7,464 bases of DNA from CAZMFZ01 sp964565665 (GTDB lineage: Bacteria > Bacteroidota > Bacteroidia > Cytophagales > UBA9547), in assembly GCA_964565665.1 (NCBI GenBank), contig CAZMFZ010000144.1:1-7464 (forward strand). The letters run 5' to 3'. The notes below the pieces were generated by a model. It saw only the letters and a program-made list of their open reading frames with translations, made no database searches and was not told the origin of the DNA. Positions 1 through 6,991 of the stretch are shown piece by piece. The position numbers and the translations under genes were made by a program. How positions within the stretch are numbered: the first letter of the stretch is position 1; each line of letters starts with the position of its first letter.

Positions 1-146
1 TTGTTTTCTAAAGCAATAGCAAGTTCTAACAATTTTAAATCGTCCGCCACACTTGTGCAAAACAATTTCAGAAAAACTCTCACCGATGCTTCTTCTCCTT
101 GAAAATATTCATCTAAGTGGCTCAAATTTAACAACTTATACACCAT
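1..146 (-). CDS. Hpt-domain phosphotransfer protein, N-terminal part (cut by window edge)
   Basis: The frame is open from an ATG at 146-144 to the window edge and gives 48 complete residues, beginning MVYKLLNLSHLDEYFQGEE. The pattern of a short lead, L-x-x-L-D-E, a G/E turn, then an amphipathic helix (VRVFLKLFCTSVADDLKLLELAIA) is that of the first two helices of a stand-alone Hpt domain. Such proteins carry phosphate on a histidine between response regulators and hybrid kinases in the cytoplasm. The phospho-histidine would lie a few residues past the cut, so it cannot be checked. The gene starts 20 bp after the cheR stop with no Shine-Dalgarno sequence and is probably the next gene of the same operon. 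CheA already has its own Hpt domain, so this would be an additional phosphocarrier. Assignment rests on pattern similarity over a short segment; a longer multidomain protein starting with Hpt is possible. Confidence 0.72.
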   Translation of the reverse strand, partial: MVYKLLNLSHLDEYFQGEEASVRVFLKLFCTSVADDLKLLELAIALEN

Positions 147-166
147 TATACTGAAATTAAATACAA

Positions 167-1015
167 CTATATTTTCTTGAAAAATTTCAAACCTGAATCT
201 TCATAAGTAAAATATTTCCCATAGTCGTTTGGCATGGCATCAAAATAACCAATGATGAAAATGCCATTCTCATTTAATTTTTCACTAAAATGCTTCAACA
301 GATTCATTTTCAAATTATCGTTGAAATATATCATTACGTTACGACAAAATATAATATCGTAGGAATTGTCATTTTCAAAAGCCGAAGTTAAATTATGCTG
401 CTTATAAATTGCATAATTTCTGTATTTGGGCAATAATATACCATTTACATCATTGAGACTAAAACATGATTTGATGGTTTTTATAGCATCATACTGCTTT
501 ATATTAAGCTCATATTTCAGTAGCATATCAAGTTCATACTCGGCTTTTCTGGAAATGTTTACAAAATTATCGCTCAAATCGGTAGCCAATCCCTCGCTTT
601 TAAGCAGCAAATTTGCATCGTCAAGCACTATTGCCATAGTATGCACTTCTTCGCCAGTAGAGCAACCCGCGTGCCATATTTTCAGTTTGTTTTCTGAGTT
701 TTCTTTTGCAATGCGTGGCAAATACAAATCACGCAGTTTTACCCATATTTCCGGATTGCGAAACATTTCAGTGAGCCCAACCGATACTTCATCCTTGAAG
801 ATAAATATAAATTCTTTGTCGTAAAGCAGCCTTTGCCAGAGACCCAGCACATTTTCCAGATTGTAGCGGTGAATGATTCTGATGATTCTTCGCTTGAGCG
901 AAGAAGCTTCGTAACCCGTAAAATCTAATCCGTATCGCGATGAAATAGCAAAATTTATGGAGTCTAATTCCTCATCGGTAATGGCAGATACCGAATCTTT
1001 TCTCTCTTCTTCCAT
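167..1015 (-). CDS. cheR: CheR: SAM-dependent chemoreceptor glutamate methyltransferase
   Basis: This 282-residue cytoplasmic enzyme transfers methyl from S-adenosylmethionine to receptor glutamates, giving adaptation together with CheB. Length is normal for a single-domain CheR. Visible family signatures are an N-terminal all-helical region (about 10-85), TEMFRNPEIW (82-91, the CheR T-x-F-F-R region), the SAM-binding motif WHAGCSTGEE (114-123), the acidic loop ATDLS with D146, and CRNVMIYF (224-231). It lacks any extra C-terminal TPR domain. The ATG at 1015 lies 3 bp after the sensor stop, indicating translational coupling with that sensor, its most likely partner. No canonical methyl-accepting domain is encoded in the window, so its substrate is either encoded elsewhere or is the neighbouring PAS sensor. 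No Shine-Dalgarno sequence is seen. The methyltransferase call is firm; the substrate is not known. Confidence 0.95.
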   Translation of the reverse strand: MEEERKDSVSAITDEELDSINFAISSRYGLDFTGYEASSLKRRIIRIIHRYNLENVLGLWQRLLYDKEFIFIFKDEVSVGLTEMFRNPEIWVKLRDLYLPRIAKENSENKLKIWHAGCSTGEEVHTMAIVLDDANLLLKSEGLATDLSDNFVNISRKAEYELDMLLKYELNIKQYDAIKTIKSCFSLNDVNGILLPKYRNYAIYKQHNLTSAFENDNSYDIIFCRNVMIYFNDNLKMNLLKHFSEKLNENGIFIIGYFDAMPNDYGKYFTYEDSGLKFFKKI

Positions 1016-1018
1016 CAG

Positions 1019-2866
1019 CTAACTACTTGAATTTGTGATTATTGACGGAATGAGCAAAGCAAAATAACTCGCCAAACTTCCTGTAATGCTTTTTGAAATA
1101 TATACTGCGATGAAATAATCTTTCGCAAACCCTTCTGTAGAAACTATGGTGATATGTTGCCTTACTGGATTGCCATTTGCCAACGTTTCTTTTATATATT
1201 CCGACAGACCAGGGCTATTGAATTTGGTATCTATTAAGCTTTTGAAGGAAAGGTTTTTTATCTCTTTGCGTTTTAGCTTGAGCTGCTCAAGAAACAAATA
1301 GTTGGCCGATTTGATGGTGAAATCTAAATTGATTTCAATAGTACCGAAAGTCTCATTTAAAGCATTTAATCTATTTCTGTAATCGTTTTCCTTTTCTTTC
1401 GATTCGGTAGTAAAATTGGCAAACATCAATATTTTATAAGGTTCGCCTCGCAAATCTAAAATTGGGTTGTAGGTGGCATCGACCCATATTTCCTTTCTTG
1501 ATTTTGAATACCTTCGAAACTCTCCCGTATTGAAATTGCCTTTTTTCAGACTATCCCATAGCATTTCATATCGAGTAGAATTTATTTCATCTTCGGGTAC
1601 CATTATTTTCTCATCACAACCAATTATTTCATTCTTATCATAGCCCATTACCGATAAAAACATTTCATTAGCATTGAGAATATTGCCATCCATATCAAAT
1701 TCTATAGCTGCGTTGCTTTTGTTAATGGCATCTAGAATACACTTTGTGAGGTTGGTTTCGGCTTGGAGTTCAATAAGCTTATTGTTCAATGTTTCTTGAG
1801 CGGCTCTTAATTCTTCTTCATTTGTCACCAATTCATTTTCTTTGCTTCGCAAGTCGTTGGTCATTTTTTGCGACTCCATTAGCAGCTTTTGCGTATGTTG
1901 GTTGATGCGTGCTGAAGAAAGTGTAGACGAGAAACTTTCGGCAATTTCATTTACAAACTCAATCTGATAAGGCTCTATTTCTTCAAAAGAAGCCAATTCG
2001 ATGGCGCCAAATACATGATCGCTTGTTTTTAAAGGCACTAATAATATTGTTTTGGGTGTAGCACTTCCCAGCCCCGAGGTAATCGAAATATAATCTTCAG
2101 GGATATCGCTGATGTACAGGGTGTCTTTATCGGCAATACATTGGCCTATTAAGCCCTCGGCCAATTCTATTCTTCTGTCTTTATATTTGCGTTTGTCGTA
2201 GGCGTAGCAAGCTAGCAATTCAATATAGGTATCGTCTGCATCTGCTTCATTTACAATAAATACTGCACCTTGGTTGGCATTGAGGTATTTGACGATATTT
2301 AAAATAATTATGTAGGCAAACTCTTTCAAATCGTCATTTTGATGGTCGCGAAAAAGCTGGCTAAACTTTGCCATACCTTCATTTGCCCAATTTCGTTTGC
2401 TTTCTTCCTCAGCTACATTTTTGAGTTTTTCTCGCATTTCATCGAGTGCAGTACCCAGCTCAAAATCTTTGGTGGCAATATCAAGCACCATATCAAATTT
2501 TCCATCGCCAATATTGCGGGCAAAGGCCGTGGCATTTGTGATTCTGGTATCAATATTTTTGAGATTAGATACCAACTCTCTAAGCTCATTATTAACCGAT
2601 ATTTTCAACTCTTTGGCTTGATTTTCGGTAATACTGCGGCTGGCTGAAGTTATTATTTTAATAGGTTTGGTGAGCTCGCTATTAATAACAGAAAACAAAA
2701 TTACAGAAGGAAGGGCCAGAACTACAAAAGCACAAATGCCTGATAGTAAACCAATTGCAATATTATTTATATTTATTAAAACAATAAAAGAGGCAATTAG
2801 AGCCATTTGAACACCCAGTAAAATAATGATTTTGGTAGCGGTTTTGAAGCCATTCATTTTTCTCAT
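1019..2866 (-). CDS. Membrane-anchored HAMP-GAF-coiled coil-PAS-PAS sensor without output domain
   Basis: This 615-residue protein has two membrane segments (about 11-31 and 36-60) joined by only a few residues, so it has essentially no periplasmic sensor. A HAMP segment follows (about 62-112, proline at 68), then a second HAMP-like helical stretch (about 113-160), a GAF domain (about 175-318) and a coiled coil (about 320-372). PAS1 (about 376-488) contains GEFRRYSKSRKEIW and YNPILD, the style of PAS domains found in MCPs. PAS2 (about 495-605) is weaker. No kinase, GGDEF or MCP signalling domain follows PAS2. It sits where a receptor gene is expected, 24 bp after cheC and 3 bp before cheR, so it is probably the input component. 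Ligands (a bound cofactor or small molecule in GAF/PAS) cannot be told. M4 is an alternative start. The leader holds two tandem copies of GATATAGG (+ strand). Domain calls are solid for the TMs, GAF and PAS1, moderate for HAMP and PAS2. Confidence 0.88.
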   Translation of the reverse strand: MRKMNGFKTATKIIILLGVQMALIASFIVLININNIAIGLLSGICAFVVLALPSVILFSVINSELTKPIKIITSASRSITENQAKELKISVNNELRELVSNLKNIDTRITNATAFARNIGDGKFDMVLDIATKDFELGTALDEMREKLKNVAEEESKRNWANEGMAKFSQLFRDHQNDDLKEFAYIIILNIVKYLNANQGAVFIVNEADADDTYIELLACYAYDKRKYKDRRIELAEGLIGQCIADKDTLYISDIPEDYISITSGLGSATPKTILLVPLKTSDHVFGAIELASFEEIEPYQIEFVNEIAESFSSTLSSARINQHTQKLLMESQKMTNDLRSKENELVTNEEELRAAQETLNNKLIELQAETNLTKCILDAINKSNAAIEFDMDGNILNANEMFLSVMGYDKNEIIGCDEKIMVPEDEINSTRYEMLWDSLKKGNFNTGEFRRYSKSRKEIWVDATYNPILDLRGEPYKILMFANFTTESKEKENDYRNRLNALNETFGTIEINLDFTIKSANYLFLEQLKLKRKEIKNLSFKSLIDTKFNSPGLSEYIKETLANGNPVRQHITIVSTEGFAKDYFIAVYISKSITGSLASYFALLIPSIITNSSS

Positions 2867-2890
2867 TTTGTCGATATAGGGATATAGGGA

Positions 2891-3487
2891 TTAATTTTTG
2901 TCTGCTTCTAGGGTTTGAAATTCTACAATATCTAAAAATGATTCGTCAAGCACCCAAATAAACTCAGTTTCTAAATTGTGGTTGGCAATTGAAAATACAG
3001 TTTTGAACTGTAAAACCAGTTTTTGTTCGATATAATCTTGATTGAGCAAGTTGTCTAACACCGATTTATTGCCCATAATTAACTCCGGCACGTAGGCATA
3101 CGTATTTATTTTCAAGGTGTTTGAAAGCATACTCACTACTGCCGCTGTGAGTATATTGTCAAGCTCTAGCAATATGGCTTTCTGCATTACAATATCATCA
3201 ATGTATGCGGCTGGAAGAGCCAATTCGAATAGTGCTTCTGCATCTTTATCGGTAAAATTCAAATAGCATTTACCACGCAAATCGCCTTTCAACTCCGACA
3301 CCAATATGTAAATAGTATCGCTTAATAAAGCCGTTTGACTATTCTCATCATCAGAAACAATAGCAATAGAATCTATTTTTACCTCTTTGTAGGTAAACTT
3401 GGCAAATGCCAAAGCCGAATTTGCAAATGCAGATTGTATACATTCTTTAAAAAATAGCTGTTGCCTGAGCGACAATTTTTGAAGCAT
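2891..3487 (-). CDS. cheC: CheC-type CheY-P phosphatase
   Basis: This 198-residue cytoplasmic protein should remove phosphate from CheY-P. Length and internal layout fit CheC (two pseudo-repeats) rather than the shorter CheX. The second repeat keeps the catalytic E-x-x-N as E108-L-D-N111 inside LLELDNILTAAVVSML, closely resembling the corresponding helix of Bacillus CheC. The strand-turn ELKGDLRG (65-72) matches the family's E-G-D-x-x-G turn. The first repeat has E15-C-I-Q18 where E-x-x-N is expected, so that site looks degenerate. The small residue normally four positions before the catalytic Glu at site two is Ala rather than Asp/Ser. The gene starts 5 bp after cheA. AAGGA-like bases precede it but are the final codons of cheA. 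CheD, the usual partner, is absent from the window. CheX-like or CheY-binding adaptor roles are alternatives. Confidence 0.85.
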   Translation of the reverse strand: MLQKLSLRQQLFFKECIQSAFANSALAFAKFTYKEVKIDSIAIVSDDENSQTALLSDTIYILVSELKGDLRGKCYLNFTDKDAEALFELALPAAYIDDIVMQKAILLELDNILTAAVVSMLSNTLKINTYAYVPELIMGNKSVLDNLLNQDYIEQKLVLQFKTVFSIANHNLETEFIWVLDESFLDIVEFQTLEADKN

Positions 3488-3492
3488 AGGTG

Positions 3493-5322
3493 TTATTTCC
3501 TTATATTTTTAAATACTTTGTTCATTACCGATGGTATATCTAAAACAAGACAAACATTGCCATTGCCTAATATAGTAGCTCCACTGAAGAAAGCGGTAGT
3601 ATCGAGCGGCCTTGAAAGCGGCTTTTCCACTATTTCTTTTTGTTGCAAAAGCTTGTCGACTACAAATCCCACCTCTCTATTTCCGTACGATACCACAATC
3701 ACATATAATTTTACCTCATCTTTCACATTTGTCAAGCCAAGTTGCAAAGCATTGGTAGTGTTGATGTCGTCTAAGCTGGTAATAGCAAATAAATCGTGTA
3801 GAAAAACTATGGAAATGGTTTTCTTCAGGTGATTTGCAACTAGCCCTTTACCGATTTTATGGATGTCTTTTTTTGTAAGCTGAATTACGGCATCGGTGTA
3901 AGTGAGTGGAATGGCAAATTCTGATTCGCCCATCATAAATAAAAGTGCCGCCTTTAAAGCCATAGAAGATGGCAATGCCAAGCTGATAGTTGAACCTACC
4001 CCTACTTGTGTGGCAATATCTACTTTTCCGCCAATGGAATCGAGTGAGCGCTTTACTACATCCATCCCTACGCCTCTGCCCGAAACCGCGGTTACTTGCT
4101 CTACTGAAGAAAAGCCCGGCTCAAAAATAAATTGCAATATCTCTACTTCAGAGAGTAAGCGAGCCAAATCGTCTGTCACCAGCCCTTTTTGAATTGCCTT
4201 TTTACGAATAATATTTGCATCAATGCCTTTGCCATCATCGCTCACTTCTATTAATACAGCATCTTTTTCGCTTTTAGCTTTGATGGTTACGGTGCCATAT
4301 TCGGGTTTGCCAAGTTTCACCCGCTCATCTGGTTTTTCAATACCGTGACTGATTGCATTTCGCACTACATGTACAAGCGATTCACTTATAATTTGCAGCA
4401 CATTTCTATCTATTTCATTTTCAGTGCCTTCCAATACTAGGTTTACTTTTTTATTTTCAACAGCCGCAGTATCTCGCACTATGCGGTGAAACTTGCTAAA
4501 GAGAATATTCACTTGCACCAGCCGAGCATCCATTACCGAGTATTGGAGTTCGGAAGTAATGCGTTGAAATCTACTGAAAGCATTGTTTCGCCCTGAAGTG
4601 TTAGCACCAGCGATAGTAATTACCCTATCTCGCTCTATCATCAACTCGCCTACCAAATTCATTAGGTTGTCTAATTTCCGCACAGGTATTTGTACCAAAT
4701 CGGAAAATGCCACCCGTGTCTCAACTTCTATTTCCTCAATTTCATCTATTCGATATGTAGCATCATTAACATCAGCCAAGGTTTCTACTAATGGTTGGGC
4801 AATTGAAGCTTTGGCGGTTTTTAATTTTCCATTACTATTTACTTTAGTATTCACCTCTGCTATATCATTTTCATTTTTCGCTATGTCATTAGTAGATTTT
4901 GGAGCAAAAGTATTTTCGGGCAATGCTTCTGGCCCCAACCTAGCCACCCTTAGCATTACTTCAAGTTTGGTTTTTATGCCTTTATATTTTACAGGTAGAT
5001 TTTCAGGGCTTTTAATGCGTTGAATCATAGCCCCAAGCACATCGTTTGCTTTAAATAAATCTGTAAAAAGTTTTTCCTCAATTTGCATTCGAGAGCCTCT
5101 TATTTCGCTAAACACATCTTCAAGGGTATGCGACATTTCGGCAATATCGTCAAAGCCCATACCTGCGGCATTGGCTTTGAGGGTATGGGTAATTCTAAAA
5201 ATGGCATCGATGGCTTTTTTGCCCGAATGGTCTTTTTCTAAAGCTGTAAAAAGCTGATTTAGCTCCTCATACGCTTCCAAAGCTTCTGCTAAAAAAATCT
5301 CTTTAAGTTCATCTTCTTTCAT
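3493..5322 (-). CDS. cheA: CheA: chemosensory histidine autokinase
   Basis: This is the central kinase of the pathway (609 residues), phosphorylating its own Hpt domain and passing phosphate to CheY and CheB. P1/Hpt spans about 1-105 with the phospho-acceptor H46 in RITHTLKANAAGMGF. The P3 dimerisation helices are about 205-265 (PVRKLDNLMNLVGELM). The P4 ATPase is about 268-452, with N box HVVRNAISHGIE (318-329), G1 DDGKGID (362-368), F box FEPGFSS (400-406) and G2 GRGVGM (415-420). The CheW-like P5 domain is about 455-605. All ATP-binding motifs are intact. Residues about 131-203 form a polar, Asn/Lys/Ala-rich linker with no recognisable P2 CheY/CheB-docking domain. The ATG at 5322 is 30 bp after the VOC stop and has an A-rich leader. 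No separate CheW is encoded here; P5 would have to couple to the receptor array through a CheW from elsewhere or directly. Confidence 0.97.
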   Translation of the reverse strand: MKEDELKEIFLAEALEAYEELNQLFTALEKDHSGKKAIDAIFRITHTLKANAAGMGFDDIAEMSHTLEDVFSEIRGSRMQIEEKLFTDLFKANDVLGAMIQRIKSPENLPVKYKGIKTKLEVMLRVARLGPEALPENTFAPKSTNDIAKNENDIAEVNTKVNSNGKLKTAKASIAQPLVETLADVNDATYRIDEIEEIEVETRVAFSDLVQIPVRKLDNLMNLVGELMIERDRVITIAGANTSGRNNAFSRFQRITSELQYSVMDARLVQVNILFSKFHRIVRDTAAVENKKVNLVLEGTENEIDRNVLQIISESLVHVVRNAISHGIEKPDERVKLGKPEYGTVTIKAKSEKDAVLIEVSDDGKGIDANIIRKKAIQKGLVTDDLARLLSEVEILQFIFEPGFSSVEQVTAVSGRGVGMDVVKRSLDSIGGKVDIATQVGVGSTISLALPSSMALKAALLFMMGESEFAIPLTYTDAVIQLTKKDIHKIGKGLVANHLKKTISIVFLHDLFAITSLDDINTTNALQLGLTNVKDEVKLYVIVVSYGNREVGFVVDKLLQQKEIVEKPLSRPLDTTAFFSGATILGNGNVCLVLDIPSVMNKVFKNIRK

Positions 5323-5352
5323 ATTTTTAGCTTACGATTTACTCTCAACGCT

Positions 5353-5723
5353 TTATTTATGTGTCAATAAATTTATTGTAGCCCCGTTTGGGTCTTTTAC
5401 AAAAAATCGTCTTACGCCCCACGGTTCATCTGTAATCGGGTATACTATTTCATAATTATGTTTTTTTGCTCTTTCATATAAATTGTCAATATCAGATACT
5501 TCAATAGATAAAAAGTATGGGTATTGTCTAATTCGCCTTCCTGATTAAACTTTAAAATTGATATTTGAGCATTTGGATTTGACGTTGAAGCAAAAGTCAG
5601 AATCCAATCCATATCCATTACCAATTCCATTTTTAAGAAATCAATAAAAAATCGTATGCTTTTTTCTAAATCATGTGAATAAATATTCGGAACAATACGA
5701 TGGATAGAAATACTATTTTTCAT
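5353..5723 (-). pseudogene. VOC/glyoxalase-bleomycin-resistance family protein, disrupted by a -1 frameshift
   Basis: The reading frame from ATG 5723 encodes MKNSISIHRIVPNIYSHDLE and continues as a typical VOC first half (one beta-alpha-beta-beta-beta unit) to about residue 71, then runs into non-homologous sequence and stops at 5445. The family's conserved C-terminal half continues in another frame: LSIEVSDIDNLYERAKK, then EPWGVRRFFVKDPNGATINL, ending at TAA 5353. Joining the two at the five-base homopolymer 5510-5514 (T on the coding strand) gives a 123-residue protein of normal VOC length. Losing one T there explains the break; a sequencing or assembly error is equally possible. VOC proteins include glyoxalase I-like enzymes and antibiotic-binding proteins; substrate unknown. 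The last strand has Asn (ATINLL) where metal-dependent glyoxalases usually have Glu, so metal catalysis is doubtful. It has no evident link to chemosensing and looks like an insertion between cheB and cheA. Confidence 0.8.
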
Positions 5724-5784
5724 TTTAATTTAATCTGAATTTCCCTTTATCTTGCTTGTTGGCTTGCCAAGCTAATTACTAAAA

Positions 5785-5815
5785 CCCCACCCCCGACCCC
5801 TCCCCGCAGGGGGGG
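5785..5815 (-). repeat. GC-rich dispersed-type element: G-quadruplex motif plus hairpin, possible terminator
   Basis: On the + strand there are C-runs of 4, 5, 4 and 4 (5785-5788, 5790-5794, 5797-5800, 5802-5805) separated by 1, 2 and 1 bases, then GCA and a run of seven G (5809-5815). In the sense (minus) strand this makes four G-runs with very short loops, a strong quadruplex pattern. The C-run before them can alternatively pair with a G-run across a short loop. The last G-run is followed by TTTT on the minus strand (5784-5781), which resembles an intrinsic terminator, although the stem can pair in several registers. Similar C-rich/G-rich boxes recur between genes in Bacteroidota genomes (recalled, not searched). 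Its copy number cannot be judged from one window. Confidence 0.55.
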
Positions 5816-5830
5816 TGAATGAGGCCATAG

Positions 5831-5921
5831 TGTCCTTCTCTTTTGTCTTTTGTCTTTTTTCTTTACTCTTTTTCTCTTATATCTTTAATCTTGTTGTCTT
5901 ATGTCTATCTTCATTCTTCTT
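5831..5921. repeat. Pyrimidine-rich degenerate simple-repeat tract
   Basis: The + strand is almost entirely T and C, with adjacent near-copies of TTTTGTC at 5841-5854 and looser TTTCTTT/CTCTTT and TGTCTT variants up to the cheB stop. On the transcribed strand it reads as A/G-rich RNA (AAAAGAC units) forming the 3' untranslated part after cheB. It is too irregular to be a designed tandem array; it looks like slippage-derived simple sequence. No protein is supported in it. Confidence 0.5.
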
Positions 5922-6956
5922 TCACGACAAAGCACTCACAATAAAGGTTGCCATTTCATGAATAGGCAACATTTTCTTTACCACACCCAATTCACAGGCA
6001 GCTTTTGGCATGCCGAATACTACACTTGTTTTTTCATCTTGAGCAATGGTATATGCCCCAGCCTTATACATTTTCTCCATACCCGATGCCCCATCTTTTC
6101 CCATGCCTGTGAGTATTATTCCCAAGGCTTTATTTCCATATACTTCAGCTGCTGATTCCAATAAGGCATCAACTGAAGGGTGGTTAAATTCTTGATATTC
6201 TTTATCGGTAAGCGATATTTTCACGCCCCCCGCTGTTTTGCTGAGTATAATATTGATGTCGCCAGGTGCAATGTAAATTACACCTCTTCGCAAATTTTCA
6301 TTTACCGAAGCCACTTTTACCTCTATTGGAATGAGTTCGTTGAGCCTTGCTGCAAATGAAGTTACAAACTCGGCAGGCATGTGTTGAGCTATTACCACTG
6401 GCACAGGAATATTTGATGGCAGCTTTGTTAGTATTTGTTCAATAGCCCCGGTGCCGCCAGTTGATGCCCCAATTACTATTACATCGTAGGGCAAATGCGT
6501 TTCAAAAGAATGCAGGTTTGAATTTTTGATTACTTGTTTCCGCACCAAGTTTTTTACATCTACTTGTGCTGCAGCTCGTATTTTATTGAATATTTGGTGG
6601 TCTATTTCTCTGATTTTAGAGTTAGCAAGCCCAGCGGGTTTATTCAAAAAATCTAAAGCTCCTGCACTCATAGCCTCTATGTAAGCATCGGGATTGCTAT
6701 TGCCCATAGCACTGAGTATTACAATTGGGGTAGGAAATTCGTCCATAATGTGCTTCACGGCATACAAGCCATCGTAATCTTTCATGGTGAGGTCGAGCAG
6801 CACTACATCAGGCTTCAGACTCTTGGTTTTCTCTGTAGCCTCTTTGCCATCAACTGCAGTATCTACTACTTCAATATCGGGACTAGAATTGATAATATCT
6901 GAAAGTACCATGCGCATAAAACCTGAATCATCTACTAAAAGAACACGTATTTTCAT
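5922..6956 (-). CDS. cheB: CheB: receptor methylesterase/deamidase with receiver domain
   Basis: CheB removes methyl groups from receptor glutamates (and often deamidates glutamines) when phosphorylated by CheA. With the ATG at 6956 the protein is 344 residues. The receiver (about 1-120) has D9, D10, phospho-acceptor D55 (VVLLDLTM), S82 and K106. A linker (about 121-155) precedes the methylesterase domain (about 156-344), with the Ser-His-Asp triad intact: S165 in GASTGG, H192 in AQHMP and D288 in TGMGKDG. A TTG at 6995 would extend the protein by 13 residues and overlap the cheY stop. The ATG is preferred because the receiver then begins MKIRVLLVDDS, as in the family. The gap to cheY is 35 bp, so both are likely co-transcribed. 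CheB and CheR in one cluster argue for methylation-based adaptation. Confidence 0.96.
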   Translation of the reverse strand: MKIRVLLVDDSGFMRMVLSDIINSSPDIEVVDTAVDGKEATEKTKSLKPDVVLLDLTMKDYDGLYAVKHIMDEFPTPIVILSAMGNSNPDAYIEAMSAGALDFLNKPAGLANSKIREIDHQIFNKIRAAAQVDVKNLVRKQVIKNSNLHSFETHLPYDVIVIGASTGGTGAIEQILTKLPSNIPVPVVIAQHMPAEFVTSFAARLNELIPIEVKVASVNENLRRGVIYIAPGDINIILSKTAGGVKISLTDKEYQEFNHPSVDALLESAAEVYGNKALGIILTGMGKDGASGMEKMYKAGAYTIAQDEKTSVVFGMPKAACELGVVKKMLPIHEMATFIVSALS

Positions 6957-6991
6957 AAGCGAGGTAAATCGAACGTTTGCAATTGGCTCGC

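Larger units (their letters stand above)
5724..5921. other. Intergenic region between cheB and the VOC gene
   Basis: This 198-bp non-coding stretch is the largest gap in the cluster. Reading with transcription (minus strand) it holds a purine-rich tract right after the cheB stop, then a G-rich element able to form a hairpin or quadruplex, then an A/T-rich leader to the VOC start. An 11-bp palindrome (GCTTGCCAAGC, 5762-5772) lies in that leader. No convincing Bacteroidota-type promoter (TAnnTTTG with an upstream TTG) was found for the VOC gene. The gap may end or attenuate the cheY-cheB transcript. Confidence 0.6.

Noticed and set aside
5..15. The 11-mer TTTCTAAAGCA occurs at both window ends (5-15 and 7440-7450), suggesting direct repeats
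   Set aside because: Shared 11-mers are expected by chance several times in an AT-rich window of this size, and one copy is within the hpt coding sequence.
3488..3500. Shine-Dalgarno-like AAGGA before cheC
   Set aside because: The bases are the last codons of cheA (Arg-Lys-stop), and other genes in the cluster have no such site, so it is probably coincidental.
4583..5023. Plus-strand open frame of 146 codons antisense to cheA (and similar ones at 426-824, 3461-3832, 3902-4192, 5901-6155, 6784-7026)
   Set aside because: They lie opposite conserved, motif-intact genes, have Ser/Phe-rich compositions typical of the reverse complement of coding DNA, and show no domain pattern.
5762..5772. Palindrome GCTTGCCAAGC as an operator or terminator
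   Set aside because: It is short, single-copy here, has no T-run after it on the sense strand and no promoter next to it; chance is sufficient.
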